Assembly: GCA_964542875.1 (NCBI GenBank)
Contig: CAZIWA010000135.1
Span: forward strand, 1 to 15,047
DNA: 15,047 nucleotides
Reading direction: 5' to 3'
Source: CAZGOM01 sp964542875
GTDB lineage: Bacteria > Planctomycetota > Phycisphaerae > Phycisphaerales > Phycisphaeraceae
Shown here: positions 6,504-13,912 of the stretch, piece after piece
Layout of the letters: every line of letters begins with the position of its first letter
Numbering within the stretch: position 1 is the stretch's first letter
The notes under the pieces: generated by a model
Database searches by the model: none
Seen by the model: the letters and a program-made list of their open reading frames with translations, nothing else
Told to the model about the DNA's origin: nothing
Translations under genes and position numbers: made by a program

Positions 6504-7736
6504 TTAATTCTTCTCTTTCACAATCCCCCGCTCAGCCAGCCCGCAAAGCGTCAGTAAAAGCAGTTGCGCCCGCGTCATCAGGCTGTCCAGTTCCACATAC
6601 TCGGATTCCGTGTGCAGTCCCGCGCCCACCGCGCCCATCGTGTCCACCGTCGCCAGTCCCGCCCCCGCCAGGCGATTCCCATCGCACACTCCGCCTGTCG
6701 CCTGCCACACCAACTGCTGCCCCAGGCTTTCGCTGCACGCCCCCACCAGGTCAAACAGCGTCTGCGAGCCTTCCGTCACCGGCTTGGCCGGGCATCCCGT
6801 CTGCGCAAGCAGTTCCACCTTGAATCCCGGCACATGCGAGGCCCACTGAAAAATCCCGTTGATCTCCTCTTCCACGCGCGCATGCTGCACATCGCTGTCG
6901 AACCTCACATTAAACCGGCCCACCGCCACCCCCGGCACAATGTTCACTGGCGAGTACACATGCATCGGCCCCACGTTGAGCGTCACACCCGGCACCAGCG
7001 TGTTGATCCCGTGCAACCGGGTCGCCATCTGCGCCAGGTGCACGCCCGCGTTCCTGCCTTTTTCAAAATCCCGTCCCGCGTGCGCCGGCTGCCCATGCAC
7101 CACCAGCGTGTAATTGCGCGATCCCTTGCGCACCCCGGCCATCACCCCCGGCGCAAGCTGCGGCTCAAACACCAATCCGTAATCATGCTCCTTCGCGGCT
7201 TCCATGATCACCGCACCAGACCCCGGCGACCCCAATTCCTCATCAGGGTTCAGCAGCACTTCCCAGCTCAGGCTCCCGGCCAGCGGGCTCATCTCAAATG
7301 CCGCCAGCCCATAAAGCAGGATCAGACACCCCGCCTTGGCGTCCAGCACGCCCGGCCCCACCAAGGTATTAGGCCCTTCCATCCGCGCCGCCTGAAACGG
7401 GCTCGCCGGGCCAAACACCGTGTCGTAATGGATCACCAGAAACACCGACGGCCCCGGCCGTATCGGCGACGAAAATCTCAGCGCCTGCCCCAGCGGCTGC
7501 ACACCCGGCTTCCCATAGTCATCCACGGTCTGCTGCGCAGGCAGATCCTGTTTCAAGGCCCGCCACCCCAGCCGCGCCGCTTCATCGCTCAGCGCCGCTG
7601 CCTGCATCGCCAGTCCCGGCACATTCAGGCTGTAGGAATTAACCGCCGCCCAATCTTTCAGCAGAGCCACCATCCGGTCGTTTTGCGCCGTAAGCCATCG
7701 AAACGGCAATTCCAAGTGATGGGCAAGCTCACGCAT
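6504..7736 (-). CDS. M20 family metallohydrolase, candidate succinylglutamate desuccinylase
   Basis: This zinc-dependent M20/M28-clan hydrolase has all metal and catalytic residues: His103 and catalytic Asp105 in VIHYDTVFGP, bridging Asp132 in GPGVLDAKAG, general base Glu166 and ligand Glu167 in NPDEELGSPGS, Glu191 in VFEPQL, and His375 in AGLHTESEY. The dimerisation (lid) domain has the conserved His219 in GQPAHAGRDFEKGRNA. At 410 residues it resembles carboxypeptidase G2 and ArgE/DapE-like enzymes. It is the first gene of the AST cluster and no AstE is present. M20 enzymes include DapE (a desuccinylase) and CPG2 (which removes C-terminal glutamate), so succinylglutamate hydrolysis is an attractive inference but not proven. 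No signal peptide is seen, so it is cytosolic. The ATG has GGGAGG four bases before it. Confidence 0.85.
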   Translation of the reverse strand: MRELAHHLELPFRWLTAQNDRMVALLKDWAAVNSYSLNVPGLAMQAAALSDEAARLGWRALKQDLPAQQTVDDYGKPGVQPLGQALRFSSPIRPGPSVFLVIHYDTVFGPASPFQAARMEGPNTLVGPGVLDAKAGCLILLYGLAAFEMSPLAGSLSWEVLLNPDEELGSPGSGAVIMEAAKEHDYGLVFEPQLAPGVMAGVRKGSRNYTLVVHGQPAHAGRDFEKGRNAGVHLAQMATRLHGINTLVPGVTLNVGPMHVYSPVNIVPGVAVGRFNVRFDSDVQHARVEEEINGIFQWASHVPGFKVELLAQTGCPAKPVTEGSQTLFDLVGACSESLGQQLVWQATGGVCDGNRLAGAGLATVDTMGAVGAGLHTESEYVELDSLMTRAQLLLLTLCGLAERGIVKEKN

Positions 7737-7787
7737 GGAACCTCCCTGCTGGCCGAACCCGAAACCTGTCGAAGCTCTTCTGTTTTG

Positions 7788-7817
7788 ATTGTAGGCACCG
7801 CAATCCCCCTATCGCAA
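7788..7817 (-). promoter_or_regulatory. Candidate sigma-70-type promoter for the M20-astADB unit
   Basis: On the minus strand, TTGCGA (7817-7812) and TACAAT (7793-7788) are separated by 18 bases, matching four of six and five of six consensus positions. The -35 overlaps the last codon positions of the antiporter and the -10 lies about 50 bases before the M20 start. This would let the AST genes be transcribed independently of the antiporter. It was found by eye only. Confidence 0.35.
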
Positions 7818-9473
7818 AATCTCCCGCAAATACGCCTCTCTCATGTCCAGGTCGCACGTCACCTGCTCATACGTCTCATCATTGATTTCCTGGCTCTCAC
7901 GCAGCCGCCCAAGCTCCTCACGTGCTCCCGCGATCGCCGCCATCTGCAGTTCCAGCCCCAGCGTCACCGACGCCGCGCGCCGTTCTTTCTCCGCGCCGGC
8001 CGGCCCCATCAGGTCCGCAATCCCGCCGTAATGGGTCTTAAGCGATTCCAGCACCCGCGCATGCATCTTCGCGGCGGTCTCGTCCAGCGTCGTCACCACT
8101 TTTGCGTGCCGCTCTTCCACCGCCTGAATCGCCGCTCTGGCCACGCCCGCACGCGCCATGTGCAGTTCCTCCAGCGCCGGGTCGTTCTCCGGCAGCCGCA
8201 TCAGCTTCAGCACCGCCGGCACTCCCAGATACCCCATCAGCAGCGACCACAAAATCACCCCCACCGCCAGCGTGATCATCAGCCCGCGCTCCTGAAACTT
8301 CTCGCCTGACCCCAGCACCAGCGGCACCGTCAGCACGCCCGCCAGCGTGATCGCCCCCCGCACCCCAGCCACCGAAATCAGCAAAATCGCCAGCGGCGAA
8401 ACCTTCAGCGGATCATGGCCTCGCCACCTGTCATAAAAACTCCAGAGAATCATCGATCCCCCCACCCACACCGCCCGGATCGTCACCAGCGCCACCGCCA
8501 TCATCAGCGCCAGCCCCAGCACGTAAGCCAGCCCTTCTTCCGCGGTCGCACCCAGTTTGTCGGTCTGCCGGGCCGCCACCGGCAGGTAAAACCCCAGCAG
8601 CACGAAAATCACCCCGTTCAGCACCGATCCCAGCATCTCCCAGGTAAACCGTGATTCGATTCTCAGCCCCGCATCCATCCGATGGAAATACTTCGACTGG
8701 CTCATGTACATCCCCGCCATCACGGCCGCCATGATGCCTGACACCATCAAATGTTCCGCCGCCAGGTAGCTGACAAACGGCAGCAAAAGCAGCAGCACCC
8801 CCTCCGTCGTCGTCTCCCCTCCGTGCCCGCTGCGCGGCTGAATCTTGGCCAGCAGCCTCGCGAAACACCACGCCACCGCAAGCCCCACCAGCACCCCGCC
8901 TGCGCCGATGAGCACAAACCCCCAGATCGCCTCACCCAGTGAAAACACCCCCGTCACCAGCGCCGCAACCGCAAACTTAAACGACACCAGCCCCGAAGCG
9001 TCATTCAAAAGCGCTTCCCCGCGCAGCACCCGGGCCACGCGTTCCGGCAGTTGCCTCCCCCGGGCGATCACTTCCAGCGCCACCGCGTCCGTCGGCGAAA
9101 GCACCGCAGCCAGCGCAAACGCCCCCGCCATCGGCAAGGAAGGCACCAGCCAGTGAATGAAGAACCCCAGCACCGCCACCGTGAAAAACACCAGCCCGAA
9201 AGCCATGAACAAAATCAGCCGGAAATACTTGCGAAACTCCCGCTTGGGCATCCCCCACCCATCCGCAAACAGCAGAGGCGGCACGAACAACAGCATGAAC
9301 ACCCCGGGATCAAACTCCACATGCAGGCTCACCGGCAGCAGAAAGCCCGCCACACACCCCACCCCGATCTGCACAAACAACGCCGGCACCCGCACGTATC
9401 GGGCAATCACGCCGGAAAACGCCAGCAGCCCCAGCAACACCAAAGACAGCAGCACGCTTTCCAAGCCAGGCAC
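7809..9473 (-). CDS. CPA1-family Na+/H+ antiporter (NhaP/YjcE type)
   Basis: This is an inner-membrane cation/proton antiporter. The first roughly 420 of 554 residues form about 12 hydrophobic segments. The remainder is a hydrophilic cytosolic helical tail ending in a segment like that of YjcE-type exchangers (ESQEINDETYEQVTCDLDMREA). Family motifs are LAAVLSPTDAVAL (SPTD at 126-129), the ion-binding ND pair at 157-158 in EALLNDASGLVSF, and the conserved arginine motif AGVRGAITLAGVL (369-381). The start is unclear. GTG at 9473 follows an in-frame TGA by one codon, but GAGAGG directly abuts it. A TTG at 9464 sits eight bases after the same GAGAGG and gives LESVLLSL, like many relatives. It lies between the aldo/keto reductase and the M20 gene with 70-80 base gaps and may be co-transcribed. 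Ion specificity cannot be read from sequence. Confidence 0.9.
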   Translation of the reverse strand: MPGLESVLLSLVLLGLLAFSGVIARYVRVPALFVQIGVGCVAGFLLPVSLHVEFDPGVFMLLFVPPLLFADGWGMPKREFRKYFRLILFMAFGLVFFTVAVLGFFIHWLVPSLPMAGAFALAAVLSPTDAVALEVIARGRQLPERVARVLRGEALLNDASGLVSFKFAVAALVTGVFSLGEAIWGFVLIGAGGVLVGLAVAWCFARLLAKIQPRSGHGGETTTEGVLLLLLPFVSYLAAEHLMVSGIMAAVMAGMYMSQSKYFHRMDAGLRIESRFTWEMLGSVLNGVIFVLLGFYLPVAARQTDKLGATAEEGLAYVLGLALMMAVALVTIRAVWVGGSMILWSFYDRWRGHDPLKVSPLAILLISVAGVRGAITLAGVLTVPLVLGSGEKFQERGLMITLAVGVILWSLLMGYLGVPAVLKLMRLPENDPALEELHMARAGVARAAIQAVEERHAKVVTTLDETAAKMHARVLESLKTHYGGIADLMGPAGAEKERRAASVTLGLELQMAAIAGAREELGRLRESQEINDETYEQVTCDLDMREAYLREILR

Positions 9474-9550
9474 CTCTCAAAAAACACCCTCGGCATCTGG
9501 GTCCGTGCCTCACCACCTGGTTGTATGTTACTCGCTCGCCCGCGCGTCAC

Positions 9551-10531
9551 TCACCACGCATAAGCCTTGGGCGCTTCACCGCCGGGCCCCGGCCAGATTT
9601 CATCCAGCTTCTTAAGCGTCTCCGCGCTCAGCGTCAGTTCCGCCGCCCGCAGCGCCCCGGTCATCTGCTCCAATGTCCTTGGCCCGATGATCGGCGCCGT
9701 CACCACAGGGTTGCTCAGCAGCCACGCCAGTGCCACGTTCGCCGGTTCCTCCCCCAGTTCCTGGCACAGCGCCTCATACTTCTCCAGTTGAGGCCGCTTC
9801 TTCTCCAGCTTCGCCGCATCCAGCCCCGCACGCCGGCCCGTCTGGCTCTTCTTAAGCGACCCAGCCAGCAGCCCCCCGCCAAGCGGGCTCCAGGGAATGA
9901 TCCCCAGCCCGTAATGCCTGCACGCCGGCACCACTTCCAGTTCCACCATCCGGTTGTCCAGGTGGTAAATGCTCTGCTCGCTCACCAGGCCCACAAAGTT
10001 CTGTTTCGCCGCCACCTGGTTCGCCGTCGCGATGTCCCACCCCGCAAAATTGCTCGACCCCACGTACCGCACCTTGCCCTGCCGAGTCAGCGTTTCCATC
10101 GCCTGCCAGATCTCATCAAACGGGCATGTCCGGTCCACATGGTGCATCTGATAAAGATCGATGTAATCCGTCTTGAGCCGCTTGAGGCTGCCCTCGCAGC
10201 AACGCAAAATCTTCCCCGCCGAAAGCCCGCGCGTCAGGTTCGGGTCCGTCCCGCCCTTAAGGTTCATGTCGTTATAAACCTTCGTCGCCAGGATCACGCT
10301 CTCGCGCTTACCGCTTGAGGCAAACCACCGGCCCATGATCGCTTCCGTCACGCCCTCGCCCGGCACCCACCCGTAAATATCCGCGGTATCGAAAAAGTTG
10401 ATCCCCGACTCCAGCGCCTTAGCCATGATCTCATGGCTCTCCGCCTCCGTCGTCGACGGCCCAAAGTTCATCGTCCCCAGGCAAAGCGGGCTCACACGCA
10501 ACCCCGAACGTCCCAGATGCTTGTACTGCAT
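9551..10531 (-). CDS. Aldo/keto reductase
   Basis: This NADPH-dependent oxidoreductase has a TIM-barrel fold and is about 326 residues long. The N-terminus YKHLGRSGLRVSPLCLGTMNFG is typical. The catalytic tetrad is visible: Asp48 and Tyr53 in FFDTADIYG, Lys84 in LATKVYNDM, and the histidine at 130/131 in DLYQMHHVD. Later come VRYVGSSNFAGW, the cofactor-binding GIIPWSPLGGGLL, and the C-terminal PIIGPRTLEQM adenosine-phosphate-binding segment. It belongs to the bacterial AKR group often labelled general stress protein 69 or YajO-like; the substrate is unknown. An in-frame start at 10570 would add 13 residues. I chose 10531 because GGGGA lies seven bases before it and the family begins there. 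It is the first gene of a possible run into the antiporter. Confidence 0.93.
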   Translation of the reverse strand: MQYKHLGRSGLRVSPLCLGTMNFGPSTTEAESHEIMAKALESGINFFDTADIYGWVPGEGVTEAIMGRWFASSGKRESVILATKVYNDMNLKGGTDPNLTRGLSAGKILRCCEGSLKRLKTDYIDLYQMHHVDRTCPFDEIWQAMETLTRQGKVRYVGSSNFAGWDIATANQVAAKQNFVGLVSEQSIYHLDNRMVELEVVPACRHYGLGIIPWSPLGGGLLAGSLKKSQTGRRAGLDAAKLEKKRPQLEKYEALCQELGEEPANVALAWLLSNPVVTAPIIGPRTLEQMTGALRAAELTLSAETLKKLDEIWPGPGGEAPKAYAW

Positions 10532-10626
10532 GGCAAATCCCCAATTGTTTGTTGTTGAATAAAGTCCCACCCGTTGGATCGGTTCAGCCTATCAAAGTTC
10601 CCGCAAGCAAGCGTCAGCCCTACGCC

Positions 10627-10656
10627 ATTAAATCCACAAAACCGAGTCTGTAGCAA
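10627..10656 (-). promoter_or_regulatory. Weak candidate promoter for the aldo/keto reductase
   Basis: On the minus strand, TTGCTA and TTTAAT are 18 bases apart, about 95 bases before the reductase start. The match is moderate (four and five of six) and was found by eye in an AT-richer stretch, so it may be chance. Confidence 0.22.
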
Positions 10657-10706
10657 CGTTATGGACCTCGTATACATTTTTGACTTCTGCGTATCGCGCA
10701 TTTTCT

Positions 10707-10768
10707 GCGCCCCAGCGGGGCGATCGGCTGTAGCCGTGGGTCAGCGAGTCTTCGAGCGCAGCCCACGG
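10707..10768. repeat. REP-like double-hairpin element
   Basis: Two adjacent GC-rich inverted repeats occur. CGCCCC (10708-10713) pairs with GGGGCG (10717-10722) over a three-base loop. CCGTGGG (10734-10740) pairs with CCCACGG (10762-10768) around 21 bases that contain their own short CGAG/CTTCG pairing. Neither is followed by a T-tract. The arrangement resembles dispersed extragenic palindromic elements; only one copy lies in this window, so its repetitive nature is inferred. Confidence 0.45.
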
Positions 10769-10793
10769 TCAACAAATACATGATTGTTTCTTG

Positions 10794-10824
10794 TTTTTCA
10801 GCACCCTCGATGGGTGCTGAAAAA
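10794..10824. other. Perfect 13-bp palindrome with T-tract first and A-tract last
   Basis: Bases 10794-10806 (TTTTTCAGCACCC) pair perfectly with 10812-10824 around a five-base loop. A terminator needs As before and Ts after the GC stem; here the order is reversed on both strands, so it cannot act as a standard terminator in either direction. It could be a protein-binding palindrome, a stable leader hairpin of the plus-strand gene, or part of a dispersed repeat. Confidence 0.5.
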
Positions 10825-10871
10825 ACATCTCCTCTGTACTACATGGCCCAAAAACTCCTCTTCCCTCTTCT

Positions 10872-10908
10872 TAAAATTCATAAATTACAAATCGCAATTT
10901 CTAAATTC
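10872..10908. repeat. AT-rich degenerate heptad repeat
   Basis: AAATT-like cores start at 10874, 10882, 10889, 10896 and 10903, that is at spacings of 8, 7, 7 and 7. From 10881 the units read TAAATTA, CAAATCG, CAATTTC, TAAATTC. It lies upstream of the plus-strand gene. Confidence 0.4.
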
Positions 10909-10978
10909 CCCACCCTTTTCCTACAATCAATAAGCGTCTCGCCTGCCTGCCCTCCCCTCACATGAAAAGGAGCGGCCC

Positions 10979-12370
10979 ATGCAAGCCACACAAGCCTCAT
11001 TCGACTGGGTTCCCCACCCGCAGGCCGCGATGAAAATCAAAGCGGCGCTCACCTCATTCCTCGCCAGTTTCCTCCCCGCCGCCATCCTTGCCGGAGAGAT
11101 GACCTCTCACACCTCCACCCGCTTTTCCGACTGGGTCGACACCCTTTTCCTCCCCTACTCCACCCACGAACAGGACACTTGGCTCTCCCTGGGCTTTGTC
11201 CCCCTGGACACCATCGTTCCCCAGCCGATTCTTGATAACCAATCCGCCCTGGCCATCCTCCATCACCCCGGCGCGCTTTTCCCTCAGATCGTCCTCTGGA
11301 ATTCCCCTCACATCGGCGTCGCCATCAAGGTCGATTCCGTCACCGACTTCCTCCAGGCCCACGCCCTAAGTCACGACATTCCCATCCTCGGCGGGCCTTA
11401 CTCCAAGCTCCGGATCGCCTCCGCTTGGAGTTGCCCCACCCACACCCTCTTCGCCATCGAGCGCCATGGCACCCGCTCCTACCGCCCCCTCATTCCCACC
11501 GACCCCGACCGCATCAAAACCATCACCCATCTGGAATCCTTCACCCACCGCAGGCGGAATTTCAACACCGACGAAGAAGGCTTCACCCACGCCCAGAACC
11601 TCATCCACGCCGCCATCGACGACCTGGGCCAGTCCCAGGCCTGCGACCTGTTTTTCCAAGTCGAACGCCACTACTGGCAATCCCGCAACACCGCAGCCCA
11701 GATTCAAAAAAAACGCCAGGACACCCTCGGCCTCGGCTGGGCCAACCACGACCATCACACCTATCGCTCTTCCCGGGCCGGCTTCAAACCCTTAATTGAT
11801 TCCCTGCTTCTGCTGGGCTTCAAACCACGCGAGCGCTTCTACGCCGGTGCCGACGCCGGTTGGGGCGCTCAAGTGCTTGACCATGAAACCACCGGCATCA
11901 CCGTCTTTGCCGATGTCGATCTTTCCCCCCACGAAGTCGCGGGAAACTTCGCCCAAACCGGCCTCTCCCCCTCAGCATCACTGGGCACCGTCGGCCTCTG
12001 GTGTGCCCTGCACGGCGAATCTTTCCTTCAAGCCGGCATGCACCACCTCGAATGCCAGTTCGACTTCACCGCCCTGCGCCAACAGCTCCAGGACCGCCAC
12101 GGCATCGCCATGATGAAGCCCTTCACGGACTTCTCTTTCCTCCGTCAGGCCTTCACCCAGGGCGAAGTTTGGCCCGTCGACCCCGCCCGCCTCGCCGCCC
12201 TTCGGGCGCAAAATCTCATCACCCCGGAGCAAGCCGACAAATTCGCCAAAGAAGGCGCACTCGGCTCTCACCTGGAAAACCTTCAGCGCGAAGACGGCTT
12301 CAAAGGCTTCAACCAAACCGGCATAAACCAGATCATCCAGCAAACCGACCCTCGAAACCAAGCCCGCTGA
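10979..12370 (+). CDS. Conserved protein of unknown function, possible tandem VOC-fold metal enzyme
   Basis: I do not recognise a named family. The 463-residue protein has a strand-helix-strand pattern suggesting vicinal-oxygen-chelate-like modules. One is around 110-165 (HIGVAIKVDSVTDFLQAH, YSKLRIASAW, HTLFAIERHG). The other is around 256-318 (NHDHHTYRSS, FKPLIDSLLLLGF, RERFYAGADAGWGAQVLDH, TGITVFADVDL). Histidine and acidic residues at strand ends (His258-260, Glu303, His356-357, Glu358) could ligate a metal, somewhat as in DUF1338/2-oxoadipate dioxygenase-decarboxylases. Blocks such as LWCALHGESFLQAGMHHLECQFDF and GSHLENLQREDGFKGFNQTG look like conserved enzyme motifs. A hydrophobic stretch near 20-38 is not clearly a signal peptide. 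The start ATG has AGGAG at about nine bases. It is monocistronic and convergent with the sialidase-fold gene. Coding status is strong; the fold is inferred. Confidence 0.8.
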   Translation: MQATQASFDWVPHPQAAMKIKAALTSFLASFLPAAILAGEMTSHTSTRFSDWVDTLFLPYSTHEQDTWLSLGFVPLDTIVPQPILDNQSALAILHHPGALFPQIVLWNSPHIGVAIKVDSVTDFLQAHALSHDIPILGGPYSKLRIASAWSCPTHTLFAIERHGTRSYRPLIPTDPDRIKTITHLESFTHRRRNFNTDEEGFTHAQNLIHAAIDDLGQSQACDLFFQVERHYWQSRNTAAQIQKKRQDTLGLGWANHDHHTYRSSRAGFKPLIDSLLLLGFKPRERFYAGADAGWGAQVLDHETTGITVFADVDLSPHEVAGNFAQTGLSPSASLGTVGLWCALHGESFLQAGMHHLECQFDFTALRQQLQDRHGIAMMKPFTDFSFLRQAFTQGEVWPVDPARLAALRAQNLITPEQADKFAKEGALGSHLENLQREDGFKGFNQTGINQIIQQTDPRNQAR

Positions 12371-12398
12371 AGCAAACCGCCAAGCACTCATATCCATC

Positions 12399-12423
12399 AA
12401 AAAAGCCTGAGCCCAGAGCTCAG
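12399..12423 (-). terminator. Intrinsic terminator of the sialidase-fold gene
   Basis: On the minus strand CTGAGC (12423-12418) pairs with GCTCAG (12412-12407) around a five-base loop, followed after two bases by a run of six Ts. It lies just past the stop of the minus-strand gene, in the 65-base gap between convergent genes. On the plus strand no T-tract follows, so it serves the minus strand only. Confidence 0.6.
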
Positions 12424-12435
12424 CGGTTATATCTT

Positions 12436-13779
12436 TCACCTCCCAGGCACCACAAACTCCTGCACATACACCCCCTTGCACCACTGCCCGTCCGCGCTCG
12501 GGACCCGAAAGTCCGAATACGCCAGCAAAAACCGGTCTGCCCCGGTCACCAGCGCACTCACGTTTCCGCAGCTGATTTTGTCCCCGCTGTATTCGCCATA
12601 GCGCACATCCCACCACGACCGGTCTTTTAACAGCTCCGGTTCGCTTGGCCCCACCACGGGCATTGCGTCGCTCCATGTGTGTCCACTGTCTGCCGAGGTC
12701 CGCAGATACACCCCAGGCCGGCCATACGCCGCGACGGCCATGCCATTAGGCAACGCCAGCAAAAATGGCGTCACGCTGAAAGGTGCGATCGCGGCAGGCG
12801 TACTCCAGGTGAATCCCCCATCGGTCGACCTCGCCGCAGCCAGATACGACGTCGTCCCCACCTTATGCCCCATCGATGTCCGCATGATGCAGTAGAGATC
12901 GCCGTTGGCCATCACCCGGATCGAATGCTCATCGGCGCTGTAGCCGTTGTCCGTCAGCGTCGTGTCATTGGCCACCCAGCCCCGCTGCCGCCATGTCATC
13001 CCCTTATCCGTCGACGCCATCAGCACCACCGCGTAATACGGGCGCCCAATCTTCTCGCAATCGCCGTGCATCACCATCACCGGCCACACCAGCGTCCCGT
13101 CCGGCAGCACCTGCAGATCATTGGGCCCGTACCTGGGCATCAGTTTGAACCAATGCGGCGCAACATCCTCCGCATACGGCTTGCCCTCTTTATCCCACCA
13201 ATACGCCTTCACCACCCCGCCTGTATGCAGACCCCTGACATCCGCATCCGCCTCTCCCGTCTGCCACGGCGCTGCGGCCGATGCCCTGTGCCACCGCTTA
13301 AAACGCCGATGCTCCGCGGGCACATCTTCCATCCGAAACAGCACATAGTCATGGTTGCCGTACGCATCCTTGAACAACCCGGTCGCTGGCTTCACGCCCA
13401 ACTCGTTAAACCGCCACATCAGGCTTTCCTGCACATGCTTCCCATACGAATGCGTGTGATAAACAAACCGGCTGGGTCCAAACGCCACTTGGCTTCCATC
13501 CGGCAATGTCACCGCATAAGGCGGCAGTTTCATCCCCTCATACGTCGTCGGCTCCCAACTCCCGCCCCCATCGCGCGAAACAAAAAACCGGCCCGGCTCA
13601 TGATCCCCCACAATCGCGTCATGCCCCACATTCACCGTCGCATAGATTTCTCCGTCCGGCCCGTCGATCACATCCGGAAATTGATAAAAGCCCCAACGCT
13701 TCTCCCCAGGCGGGCTTATCAACAACGTTGACCTGTGTCCGGGAATCAATGCCGCCGCCCGATGATTGTCTTGCGTCAC
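12436..13779 (-). CDS. Sialidase-fold (Asp-box beta-propeller) protein, putative exo-alpha-sialidase family
   Basis: The 447-residue protein has four Asp boxes, pattern S-x-D-x-G-x-T/S-W: SRDGGGSW (68-75), STDKGMTW (256-263), STDGGFTW (318-325) and SADSGHTW (362-369). They mark successive blades of a six-bladed propeller. The family includes sialidases and other BNR-repeat glycosidases. The arginine triad and Tyr/Glu pair that define a true sialidase cannot be assigned by eye, so enzymatic activity is uncertain. No signal peptide is seen, which is unusual for a secreted glycosidase. No ATG exists near the N-terminus. The longest frame begins with TTG at 13803, but I chose GTG at 13779 because GGAGG lies eight bases before it. 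It has its own terminator and is monocistronic. Confidence 0.82.
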   Translation of the reverse strand: MTQDNHRAAALIPGHRSTLLISPPGEKRWGFYQFPDVIDGPDGEIYATVNVGHDAIVGDHEPGRFFVSRDGGGSWEPTTYEGMKLPPYAVTLPDGSQVAFGPSRFVYHTHSYGKHVQESLMWRFNELGVKPATGLFKDAYGNHDYVLFRMEDVPAEHRRFKRWHRASAAAPWQTGEADADVRGLHTGGVVKAYWWDKEGKPYAEDVAPHWFKLMPRYGPNDLQVLPDGTLVWPVMVMHGDCEKIGRPYYAVVLMASTDKGMTWRQRGWVANDTTLTDNGYSADEHSIRVMANGDLYCIMRTSMGHKVGTTSYLAAARSTDGGFTWSTPAAIAPFSVTPFLLALPNGMAVAAYGRPGVYLRTSADSGHTWSDAMPVVGPSEPELLKDRSWWDVRYGEYSGDKISCGNVSALVTGADRFLLAYSDFRVPSADGQWCKGVYVQEFVVPGR

Positions 13780-13851
13780 ACCCAAACCCTCCACAAAAGC
13801 CAAGACGTGAATCCCACACCGACTTCCTCAATCCCTCTTCCCCAAAATAAC

Positions 13852-13878
13852 AAAAAGACCCGGCCTTTCGGCCGGGTC
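13852..13878 (-). terminator. Strong intrinsic terminator of the LysM gene
   Basis: A perfect 9-bp GC-rich stem (GACCCGGCC, 13857-13865, with 13870-13878) closes a four-base loop. On the minus strand the loop reads GAAA, a GNRA tetraloop, and the stem is followed at once by five Ts. It sits about 35 bases past the LysM stop. Confidence 0.88.
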
Positions 13879-13912
13879 GCACACGGAGGAGGCAAAATGC
13901 AAGTATTGGGCG

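Larger units (their letters stand above)
10532..10978. other. 447-base divergent intergenic region
   Basis: No gene is supported here. In order along the plus strand it holds the leader and possible promoter of the aldo/keto reductase, a two-hairpin REP-like element (10707-10768), an inverted-polarity palindrome (10794-10824), an AT-rich heptad repeat (10872-10908), a TACAAT that may be a -10 box for the plus-strand gene (10922-10927), and the strong ribosome binding site of that gene (AGGAG about nine bases before 10979). Confidence 0.6.

Noticed and set aside
6564..8309. A 581-codon plus-strand open frame
   Set aside because: It is antisense to the M20 and antiporter genes, which both carry full family motifs. 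Its composition (Arg, His, Pro, Gln rich) is the usual reverse-frame shadow of GC-rich coding DNA.
9468..9510. Terminator between the aldo/keto reductase and the antiporter
   Set aside because: A run of six Ts on the minus strand is present, but only a 4-bp stem precedes it and the AGGCAC/GTGCCT pair has a 31-base loop. Read-through seems as likely.
10794..10824. Palindrome as a bidirectional terminator
   Set aside because: The T-tract precedes and the A-tract follows the stem on both strands, so no U-tract follows the hairpin in either RNA.
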